Shown here: positions 18,491 through 29,400 of the stretch, piece after piece
Position numbering within the stretch: the first letter of the stretch is position 1
How the letters are laid out: every line of letters starts with the position of its first letter
NCBI GenBank assembly: GCA_016928995.1
Contig: JAFGJS010000102.1
Location: forward strand, 19,682-83,681
Direction of reading: 5' to 3'
Source: Candidatus Sumerlaeota bacterium
Lineage (GTDB): Bacteria; Sumerlaeota; Sumerlaeia; JAFGJS01
Length of the DNA stretch: 64,000 nucleotides
Notes under the pieces: generated by a model
Databases searched by the model: none
Told to the model about the DNA's origin: nothing
Seen by the model: only the letters and a program-made list of their open reading frames with translations
Made by a program: the position numbers and the translations under genes

Positions 18491-20107
18491 ATGAAACGCA
18501 TCTTGCGTAGTAGCTGTGTCTTGACATTAATGCTGACATTGATGGGTATGCTTCTGGGAAGCCAATCCGCTTGGGCGATGGATATGAAGGAGGCGGGAAA
18601 GCAATATCGAACGGCCGAGCGGGATTTCATGAGCGGCAAAGCGGAAGAGGCAAACAAGCAATTGAAGGAAGTGGAGCAGGCCATCGCCGATGCAAAGGCA
18701 GGGAACGATCCGGCGGAGCTGATGCAGGTGAAATTGCTCGAAGGGCGCGTGACGAGTCTGCGCAAACGCATCGACAGCAAGTTAGGCGTCGAGGCCGCCT
18801 CGGATCAACCGTCCAGCGAAGATGAAGGCGGCGATGAGCCTCAGACCGAAGGCGGAACCAAGCCTCAGGCTGGCGGCGCGGGAGGCAATTTGCCCGCCGG
18901 GGCACAGGGCCGGATCAATGCCGCGAAGCAGGCGGTGGAGAGCGGACTGAAGCAATTGGAGAAAGCCCGCGAAGTGCAAGACAAGCTGGACGATCCGTCG
19001 GCTGAGCTGACTTTCAAGGGCGGAATCCGCAACGCTCGCCGCAGCGCGGAGCAGGCCAAGCAGCAATTAGCCGATCTTGAGAAGCGCTACTCGGGGCAGT
19101 ATCCGGCTGATCATCCGGACGTGGTGTTCGCGCACGAAGGCATCGAAAAACTGGAACGGGGGAGCGCGGAGCTGGAGGCGGCCAGGGATCAAGCCAAGGG
19201 CGGAGCGGCGGCGGACGCCCAGGCCGCAGCCCAGGATTCAGCGCCCTGGATCGAAAAATTGCAACCGTACGTCGCGCCGATGAGCCACCCGAAGCATGAC
19301 AAGGACAAGTACTTCATTGGCGGATACACAGAAGATAAAACGGAGATGGCGCAACGCATGGCGCTTTATGCGCAGGCGTGCACGGATTATGACGCTTATG
19401 AACAATCCGGCGTGGCGGCGAAGGCGACGGAGGAATTGGCGGACATCGCCAAGGAACTCAAGCGTCAGCTGGATGCATTCGCAGATGAATGCAGCCGGAT
19501 GGCGAATCTGCGTCTGGATGAGGCGGAGCAACAGATCGATCATTTGCTGAAACGCATGGAGGAAGAGCAGCAAAAGGGTGAGTCTGGCGAGACGCCCATC
19601 CTGATGAGCAAATTCGCGATTGAAACCGCGCGTCATCCGCTGGATTTGGCCAAGAACGTTCTGGGTGAGGAGAACGAACGCGTGCTGGCGTTGGAGAAGA
19701 AATACGAGCAGTTGCTGAAGACGGATGCAGAGATGCACAAGGCTCGCGTGGCGGACACACGGATGCTTCCCGATAAATTCAACGGTGATGAGTTGGATAG
19801 CCTGAAGGCGAAAGCACAGGAGGTGCTGTTGCGTAACTACAACCGCGCCAAGGCGTTGCGCACGACTGTGATTTCCGGGGATTGGAAAGAGGAAAACGTG
19901 GTTGAATGGACCGACACGTCACGAACGGCGGTGCGGCATCGCATCACGCATTATGTATCCGCACAGGTGGCGGGCAAGGTCGACGGCGAAGTCAAACTCT
20001 ACACGATTTACCTTGCCAAGGATCGCAAGAGCGAAGACTCCTGGGGGGAGTTGTATGGCCATGTGATGTTTGAGGATCCAATGCTCGAGGAAAACGTGGA
20101 TAAATAA
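18491..20107 (+). CDS. Secreted helical protein of unknown function
   Basis: 538 residues with a clear signal peptide (MKR start, hydrophobic core, cleavage probably after SAWA near residue 30). The mature protein is rich in Glu, Lys, Ala and Gln and is predicted to be largely helical or coiled coil over residues 30-440, with a low-complexity Gly/Glu linker around 100-135. The last 80 residues look like a small beta-rich domain (WTDTSRTAVRHRITHYVSAQV). GAGGAGAG precedes the ATG. It has its own promoter candidate and a strong terminator, so it is a single-gene unit. No family recognised; a periplasmic or surface structural role is possible. Confidence 0.75.
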   Translation: MKRILRSSCVLTLMLTLMGMLLGSQSAWAMDMKEAGKQYRTAERDFMSGKAEEANKQLKEVEQAIADAKAGNDPAELMQVKLLEGRVTSLRKRIDSKLGVEAASDQPSSEDEGGDEPQTEGGTKPQAGGAGGNLPAGAQGRINAAKQAVESGLKQLEKAREVQDKLDDPSAELTFKGGIRNARRSAEQAKQQLADLEKRYSGQYPADHPDVVFAHEGIEKLERGSAELEAARDQAKGGAAADAQAAAQDSAPWIEKLQPYVAPMSHPKHDKDKYFIGGYTEDKTEMAQRMALYAQACTDYDAYEQSGVAAKATEELADIAKELKRQLDAFADECSRMANLRLDEAEQQIDHLLKRMEEEQQKGESGETPILMSKFAIETARHPLDLAKNVLGEENERVLALEKKYEQLLKTDAEMHKARVADTRMLPDKFNGDELDSLKAKAQEVLLRNYNRAKALRTTVISGDWKEENVVEWTDTSRTAVRHRITHYVSAQVAGKVDGEVKLYTIYLAKDRKSEDSWGELYGHVMFEDPMLEENVDK

Positions 20108-20144
20108 GCTGTGTTCTTTCAATGACCAGTGAATTAGCATTTCA

Positions 20145-20181
20145 ATCCGCGGAGACAGCGCGTCTCCGCGGATTTTATTTG
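20145..20181 (+). terminator. Rho-independent terminator
   Basis: A perfect 12-bp stem (20145-20156 with 20162-20173) closes a 5-base loop and is followed by TTTATTTG. It lies 37 bases after the stop of the secreted helical protein. Confidence 0.9.
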
Positions 20182-20267
20182 TGCGGCAGACTTTCCTGAC
20201 TTGCCGGTATGTCAATCGAGTTTTTTGAACGTTCCTGAATTCAACGTGGAATGGCGACATTCTATGC

Positions 20268-20299
20268 TTGCCACTTGAGCCGATCAGCTATATGCTGAT
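20268..20299 (+). promoter_or_regulatory. Candidate promoter of the giant surface protein with overlapping palindrome
   Basis: TTGCCA (20268-20273) and TATGCT (20291-20296) are 17 bases apart. The -10 is covered by the inverted repeat ATCAGC-TATAT-GCTGAT (20283-20299), a possible operator. The leader to the start codon at 20431 would be about 130 bases. The rest of the 323-base gap (20108-20430) holds only the upstream terminator. Confidence 0.4.
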
Positions 20300-20430
20300 A
20301 TACGTTTGAATGTATACTGGCGTTTGTGCGCCTGCACATCTTCGCGGTTTTCCGTCCGCGCTGCACAACTTTTTATGTTTCAGTGGATTGCATTGGTATT
20401 GATGCCAGAAAACGAGGGGTGAATGATTGC

Positions 20431-23400
20431 ATGAACACGGACTTCCGGAACGCCGACTCTGTCGCGCATCTGCAGCGCGGCATCGAGGTTCAGAAGAAAA
20501 AAATAACAAATGTTCCATCCGCCAGGACGTGGATCGCCTTGATGACCGGTTTGGGCGAGAGGCGGCGAGGCGCCGTGCGGCTGTTGCCGGCGTTGGCGGC
20601 GCTGGCGTTATTTGCGGCGCTTCAGGCGCATGCCGCGCCGCAGACCTATGATTGGAACAGCGGCGCGGGAGTCTGGTCCGATGCCGCGAATTGGACGCCT
20701 GCCGTTGTGCCGCAGGACAACGCAACGACAAAGAGCAATGTGCTCATCGACAACGGCGAGTCCACTGCTTCTGTGGCGACGGTTGGTTTGAATGTGACGA
20801 TCACGACCGCTACGGTTGACTTTGGGGATGCGTTGGCCGTCACCACCGGACCTTTAACGATTGTATCACTCTTCACGAACAATGGTCAGACGACCGTCGG
20901 CGGATCGCTGACCAGCTCCGTTTTAATCATGGGCAGCGGCTCCGATTTGACTGGCTCGGGATCGGTTGTTTTATCCGGCGGACTGCTCGAATTGACCAGC
21001 GGATCTTTTACACACGGCGCTAGCCACACGATTCAGGGTTCTGGCGCGTTGGTGAATGAAACTGGCGATATTGATAATCTTGGAACAGTCACGGCAAATG
21101 TGCCGGGCGGCAATATTTTGCTGAATACCGATATCATTTCCACCAACAGCGGCATCCTGGGCGCGGAGAATGAAGGCATCCTGTATATCGATGACACTTT
21201 CCTGGCCAATAGCGCGGGTTTGATTCAGGCGTTAACCAGCGGGACGGTTTCCCTGCAGAATCAGGTGACGATTGACGGCGGGGCAATGAGCACCGTTGGC
21301 GGAGGCAGTTTGATCGATATCGCTGGGACGCTCAATTTTTTGCCCAATGTCTCGTTCAGCGGTCAGATGATTTCCGAAATATCATCCTCGGCAAGACTAT
21401 ACAATGTTTTCACCAATAATGGATTATGGCGCGCGTTGCTGAATTCGATCATTTATATCGACACCGACGTGTCGCTGAACGGCGTCGGCGAGATACATTT
21501 GGAAGGCGGCGTGATTGAGGGTTTTGGCGGCGGATCGGATGATATCCTGACCGTCGGCGCGAACCAGACGATCAGCGGTTCCGGCGCGTTTATGAATCAA
21601 ACCGCGAATTTCAACAATCTGGGCTTGGTCACGGCAAATACATCCGGCGGCAACATCCTGGTTGACGATGACACCTACTCCACCAACAGCGGCATTATGA
21701 GGGCGGAGAACAGCGGCATTCTCTACATTGACGATTCGTATATCACCAACACCAGCGGCACAATCCAGGCTTTGACCAGCGGGACTGTCATCGTCGTCAG
21801 TCAAACAACTCTGATCGAAGGCTTGCTCAACACCATCGGCGGCGGCAGCTCGATTTATATCAACGGCACAGGCAATTTATTCGAGGAAAACGCGCTCAGC
21901 GGCCTGATGATTTCCGATGCTGCGTCGTTTGTGCGTCTTGTTGATTCTTTCACCAACAACGGCTTATGGCGAGCGCTGTTGAACTCAATGATCGTTATCG
22001 ATGAAACAGTATCGCTGGATGGCAACGGCGAGATTCAGCTGGAAGGCGGCGTCATTGAAGGATTTGCCGGATCTGTCGCTACTGATATTTTGATCGTTGG
22101 AGCGAACCAGACGATCAGCGGTTTCGGCGCTTTTATGAACCAGACCGCGAATTTCAACAACCTGGGCGTGGTGACGGCCGACGCGTCCGGCAGCAATATT
22201 CTACTTGATGTCGACACATACTCCACCAACAGCGGCATTATGAGGGCGGAGAACAGCGGTATTCTCTATATTGACGATTCTTACATCACCAACACCAGCG
22301 GCACGATCCAGGCTTTAACGAGCGGGACTGTCAACATCGTCAGTCAAACGGCATTGATCGAAGGCTTGCTCAACACCGTCGGCGGCGGAAGTTCGATTCA
22401 TATTAACAGCACTGGCAATTTATTCCGAGCAAACACGCTCGGCAGCGGCTTGTTGATTTCCGATCCTTCATCGTTTGTGCGTCTTGTTGATTCATTCACC
22501 AACAACGGCTTGTGGCGCGCGCTGCTGAATTCAAGCATCTTTATCGATGAGCTTGTCTCGCTGGATGGCAACGGTGAAATTCATCTGGAAGGCGGAGTCA
22601 TTGAGGGATTTTCCGGATCAGTCGATCCCGATATCTTGATTGTCGGGGCGAACCAGACGATCAGCGGTTTTGGCACGTTTATGAATGAGACCGCTCATTT
22701 CGACAACAGAGGCGTCATCACAGCAGATACTTCCGGCTGGAACATTTTTGTTGACGCCGATGCCGCTTCCACCAACACAGGAACTATCGGGGCGGAAAAC
22801 AGCGGAATTTTATATTTTGAAGACACCACTCTGGAGAACACCGGCGGCGTCATTCAAGCGCTGACCAGCGGCACAACGATACTGACCATCAACATGCTGA
22901 TTGGAGGCGGGGATTTTTACTCCGATGGCGCCGGCAGTTCCATCCATATTGCCGGCGGCAATAACACCCTGGCGAACAATACGCTGGATGGCTTGATGAT
23001 TTCTGACGCCGGATCGTCAGTCACCGTGGTGAACGCTTTCGACAACATAGGACTCTGGCGTGTTCTGTCGAACGCCTCATGGTATATCTACAACAGCCTT
23101 GCGCTCAACGGAGCAGGTGAAATTCGTCTGGAAGGCGGCGTGATCGAGGGTTCCGCGGCGGCGATCGGACCCAACATTCTGACTGTCGCTATCGGTCAAG
23201 CCATCACCGGCGCGGGCGCTTTCATGAATCAGACGGCGCGATTCGTTAATTATGGCACAGTCACGGCGGACGTTCCAACATCCGACATGCTTGTGGAAGC
23301 CGATGGCCCTTCCGTCAATAATGGCCGAATCGGAGCGGAGAACAGCGGAATCCTTTACCTGAATAATTTCACACTGGATAACGCCGGCGGCGATATCCAG

Positions 23401-26400
23401 GCGTCAACCAGCGGGACTGTGACGATTGTGGATGACATGATCATCACCGGCGGCGATTTCATCGCCACTGACGCGGGCAGTTCGATCCACATCACTGGCG
23501 CCGGAAACTTTCTGACCAGCAACACGCTGATGGGTTTGATGATTTCCGACAGTCCTTCTACCGTCAGCGTGGCGAATACATTTACTAACAACGGCCTATG
23601 GCGCGCGCTGTTGAACGCCAGCATCGGCGTATATAATGTTCTGTCGCTGGATGGCGTCGGTGAAGTGCATTTGGAGGGCGGCGTGATTGAAGGCTCCGCC
23701 GCCGCCGTCGGTCCGAACATCCTCATCGTCGGCGCCAATCAGAACATCACCGGCTCCGGCGCGTTCATGAATCAGACGGCGAGCTTCGTCAATCTGGGAA
23801 CTGTGGTTGCGAACACATCGGGCGGCAATATCCTGGTGGACGCCGACGCTCCTTCTTTCAACACTGGATTGATGGGCGCGCAAAACGACTCGACGCTCTA
23901 CCTCGATGATCTGACTTTGGATAACACGGGCGGCGATATTCAGGCGTCGACCAGCGGCGTTGTGGAATTATTGGACAATGTCATCATCACCGGGGGCGAT
24001 TTCATCGCCACTGACACGGGCAGTTCGATCAATATCGCCGGCATCGGCAACTTTTTAGCCAACAATACATTGACCGGCGACATGATCTCAGACAGTGCGT
24101 CCGCCGTCCATGTGGTGAATGCATTCACGAATAACGGATTGTGGCGGGCGCTGATCAACTCCAGCATCGGAGTGTATAACAGCCTGTCGCTGGATGGAAC
24201 GGGCGAGGTCCGGCTTGAGGGCGGAGCGCTGGAAGGCTCCGCCGCCGCCATCGGTCCGAATATTCTCACCATCGGCGCCGATCAAAGCATCACCGGCGAA
24301 GGCGCATTCATGAACCAGACGGCGAGTTTCATCAATTTTGGCTCGGTGATCGCGGATGCTGCCGGCGGCAACATTGTGGTGGACGCCGACGCGCTTTCCA
24401 CGAATACAGGTTCGATGGGAGCGCAAAATGAAAGCGTGATGTATATTCGGGACACAGCGATTGAAAACGCAGGCGGCGTCATTTCCGCGCTGACCAGCGG
24501 CGTCGTTGTGCTGGAAGACGACTTTATCATCGCCAACGGCGAATTCAGCGCGGATGCCACGGGGTATTTTGAAATCACCGGCGTCTTTAGCGCTTTGAGC
24601 GAGGTGCTGGTCAATGCGCCGGTAGAGCAGCAGGCCGGTTCCGATGTTCAACTGACCACAGGGATCACCTCCAATGAACTCTGGCGGATGAACGGCGGCC
24701 GGCTTGCCATCAGCGGGTCTGTGTTGTGGGACGGTTCCGCCGCCATCGAAATGCACGCCGGCGCATTGATTGACGGCGATGCAGCGACGCTGACGCCGGA
24801 CATCCTCACAATACCCGCGGGCAAGGAAATCTATGGCGCGGGCGATCTGATGGGCGCGACCGCGGGCATGGTCAACAATGGCCTGATCCGGGCGAATGAC
24901 AGCGCGGGACCGCTTTACCTGAATCCCGATGCGGCTGCCGGTTTTACGAATACAGGGACGTTGCAGGCGGATTCGACCGGCGAGTTGATCCTCGATAACG
25001 GCGCCGCCGGTTTCACGAATTTTAACGCCGGCACAGGCACATTGACCGGCGGAATCTACAACGTTTATGGCCGCATGGAATTCACCGGCCTGAATCTTGA
25101 AGTGAATCAGTCGGAGATATTGATCGATGGAGCTGGCGCGACATTCGAGAACAGCTCGGGCGTGCGGGTCACCAATTTATTCCAGGAAAACGGCGCGAAT
25201 GGCAGTTTCACACTGGATAACAGCGCTGTCATGCACACCAATATGCCGTTGATCAATAACGGAGCATTCACCATCGGCGACGGGGCGCTTTTCCAGGCCA
25301 ATGACACGTATAATCAGGCTGCGTCAACCACCACTCTGAACAATGGCTCGCTGGATGTGTTCAATGGCGCCACGGTGAACGGCGGATTATTCATCGGCGC
25401 AGGCACGGTCATTGGCGACCTGACATCTTCCGGCGGATTGCTCAATCCCGGCAACACTACGGGCACGCTGACGGTGACCGGCGATTTTATCAGCGAGGCA
25501 GGCGGCACGGTCGCTTTCCACCTCGGCGGTTATACGGCCGGAACAGAATTTAATCAGATGAGCGTGGGCGGAGCGATCACGCTGAACGGCGGCACAGTGA
25601 CCGTTGATTGCTTCAACGGCTTCACGCCTGCGCTGCACGATGATTTTCTGCTGATCGCCGGACCGCAGCCCACGGGCATCTTCGACAATCTGATTGTGAC
25701 CGGCGGACCTATCGGCGTGCCGGTGCACCTGTATTGCACACCGAGCGGCGTGCACCTGGGCTTCATGGACATCTACGCTGTGGATGATACGATCTCCACG
25801 CCGGTGCTGGAAGACGAATTGCTGACGATCATTGAGACGGATTATCTCGGCAATGACATTTCCACATCGCCGCCGCTCGTGCTGGTTTCCGTGGACGGGC
25901 GCACAAACTACGGCGCGGAACTCACGCTGGGCGCGGGAAATGTGCTGACTTACGATCCGCGCAATCCCGCCTTGATCCAGATACTGAACGACGGCGACTC
26001 AATCGTTGACACCTTCACTTACACCATTACAGACAACACGGGCACGACCGAAACCGCGACGGTGTCAATTACCGTGCTGGGCGTAGATGAGCGCGCCTTG
26101 ACCGATGCGGCGAACAACCTGACCTTCCCGCTGGATGAGCCGCTGGCGGTCGATTTCATCGGCGAGGGCGTGGACTCCGCGCAGACCATCGGCATGTTCT
26201 TCCTCGATATCGACACGAACGGCGACGGCGTGCCGAACTTCATGCAATCCAGCGACACTGACGACATGGACGGCGACGGCCAGCTCAACGGCGTGGATGC
26301 GGACGACGACAACGACGGCATTCCCGATGTTGACGACAGGGCGGGATATAATGTGCCGGCCGGACCGGCGGCGGGCTGGGCGCCGGAAAGCTACGATACG

Positions 26401-29400
26401 ACGCCGGCCGATGCTTTCACCAGCGGCTTCGAGGCGGCGATGAACGGCCTGCATCCGGGCGATTTCTGGCAGTTCGTGCCGAACAACATCGTCGATTACA
26501 CCGATATCAACAGCAACACCTTCACTGGCGTTTTCGCGCATCCCGGGGCTTATCTGTACGTCGATCAGCTCGACGCCACGGGCGCGATGTACAGCGATGG
26601 CATTCCCGACATCCTGCAGGCGCCGAACGACGTGTTGCCGCCGATGGCGCTGGATCAAGGCTTCATCACGACGGAACTGGACGGCGTCACGACAGCGCCG
26701 GGCTTGCTGGGGCGCTTCGGCGTCAACGCCTGGACCGGTTCGACGGTGTTCTATCATATGGAAGACGACAACGACGCCGCGCTTTCCACGGAGTGGAGCG
26801 CGCTTTCGCCTTATGCGGGCGCTTATACTGATTCCTCCACCGCGACGGAAGGCTGGCCGGACTATCTGCTCTACGGCACGACCGTGGAAGGGGCGGGCGC
26901 GATACCGTGGCCGTTGCAGAACGACGATCCAAACGGCGAGCGCTACTGGCGCTATCGCCTGACGGAGAGCGCGATTCCCGGCGCTCAACGCGAAATGGTG
27001 TTTTTCACAACCGTCTATTGGAATAGCGGCGGCAATGATGTGAACACGTATTACACGAAGGCGCGATTCAATCCCGACGCCGCGGCGAACGCGACGGTCA
27101 ACGCCGCCACGACCGGCGACAATTACGGCGGCACGGGTTTTCCGGATTGGTTCCCGGATTTTGCCGATTCATTCGAGCATGACATGATGACGTCGGTTAT
27201 CTACACGCTTGGATGGACCGATGTGACGGATCCCGATCCGTTCAATGGCGGCTTGCCCACGCAGGCTGTCGCTCCCGCGACACAGGCGGAGATCAATGCG
27301 CTGGAAAATTACACGCAGGATTGGCGTGTGCAGCAGAACGTCGCCGTGGCGGATTGGTTGACCGCGCTGCCGCTCGATGGCAATGCGACGTTGCTCAGCC
27401 GCTATGGGATCGACCTGGCAGCGACAACGGACAACGTCGTATTGCGCGCGTCGCATGGCCGGCAGCCGCATGCGATGGCTTACGTGCCGGCAGGTGAGGT
27501 CGGCGCCGTGATCGCCTTTGAGGAAGAATTCGACGGCGGCGACCGCGACTTCAATGATACGGCGATCCTGCTGCGCAGATTGCAACCGTTCCTCGACGCG
27601 CTCAAGAGCGTATCGTTCGTCAATGACGCGGACGGCGACGGCTATGCGGACTCGGGCGACGTGCTGCAATACGACATTGTGCTGACCAACTACGGAGGCT
27701 CGGTGCTTACGCCCACGACGTTGACTGATGTGCTGGACGTGAACCTGACCTTGGTCGGCGGCAGCCTTACAATCGCCTCTTCGGTTCCGGCGCCATACAC
27801 AGTGTTGAGCGGAAACGGCGCGGGCAATCCGTCCGTAATTATCGAGTGGCCCACTGTGCCACGGCTGAGCGTGACGACGGTCACCTTTACGGCGACGGTT
27901 GACGCGCCACTGACGCCGCCCACGGGCTCAATCGTCATCAGCAACCAGGGATTTTTCACCGGCGGCGAGCCAGATCCGGTGCCGACCGACAATCCGCTGA
28001 CGTTGGCGGTGGACGATCCGACGACGATTCAGGCCGACGCGGAGCCGGACGTTAATCCGGAGTTTTATACCACGGATGAGGACACGCCGTTCTCCGATCC
28101 AGTCGGCGTGCTGGCGAATGACAGCGATTATCCATACACTACCGCCACGCTCAGCGTCGTGGCCTATGACGCGACCAGCGCGAACGGAGCCGCGGTCACG
28201 ATCACTGCGGGCGGCAGTCTCACATACGATCCGACGGTTTCGGCGTCGTTGCAAACCATGCCAGAGGGCGCCGTGACGGTGGACACTTTTAATTACACAG
28301 TGTCGGACAACAACGGCAACACCGCGGTCGGCCTGGTGACGGTCACCGTGGACGGCGTGAATGATTGGCCCACGGACATCACAATCGACAACGACAACAT
28401 TCCTGAAACGTCGCCGATTGGGACCTTGGTCGGCAATTTCAGTACGGCGGATGTGGACCTGGGCGATTCGCATGTCTATTCGCTCGTGCCCGGCGACGGC
28501 GACCGCGACAACGCGGCGTTTGTCACCTCCGGCACTCAATTGATTACGAACACAACGTTCGATTATCCCACGCAGTTCCTCTATCGCATTCGCGTCCGCA
28601 CCACGGACCTGCTTGGTCTGTGGTACGAGGAGGAGATGATCATCTGGATCACGCAGGACTACACGCCTCCGTATGACAACAGCTTGAACCACACGTACAG
28701 CGTGACCGAAGACACTTTCACGTGGCTTGACATCACCACGATCGCAACCCAGCAGTTCGACACGCTGGGAGACGACCAACTGATTGAGATTCCATTGGGC
28801 ATGGACTTTACTTTCTTCGGACAAACGTATACCACGGCGTATATCAGCGGCAACGGCACGCTGTTTTTCGGCGGAGTCGGTCCGGCTAGCTGGATCAACG
28901 GCGCAAATCCGCAGGGCACGCATCCCGAGCAAAACGACGGGCTGATTTATCAGAATTACAACGGGCCTATGATCGCCGCCGCCTGGGATGACTGGGACGT
29001 CTCCGACTACGGCTCGTATTTCGAAGGCAATATTTACACGACGCTGACGACTTTTGAAGGGCGCCAGGTTTTCGTGATTCAGTACGAGGGCGTGCTGCGT
29101 GTGGACGGCACAAATGCGGATTCGTTCCAGATCATGCTTTTCGCCGATCGCGGAGACATCCGCATCAACTATCGGGATATGGACTCCACGCATCGCAATG
29201 GCATGGCGATCGGCATCGAAGGCGACAGCGCGACTTACGTTCAGTACACTTTCGAAGAGGCGCCGGGGCCGGGTCCCACAACGCCCGACGACATCTCGTT
29301 GCTGTTCCGGCTTAATGCGCGGTCTCGGTTGTATTCATACGATGTCGCAGACGGCGGCGAGACGGATATGACGACGCTGACGATGTTCATCCAGTTCGAC

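Noticed and set aside
27928-29193. Minus-strand open frame inside the giant protein gene
   Set aside because: GC-rich third positions create long antisense frames; no domain or start signal supports it.
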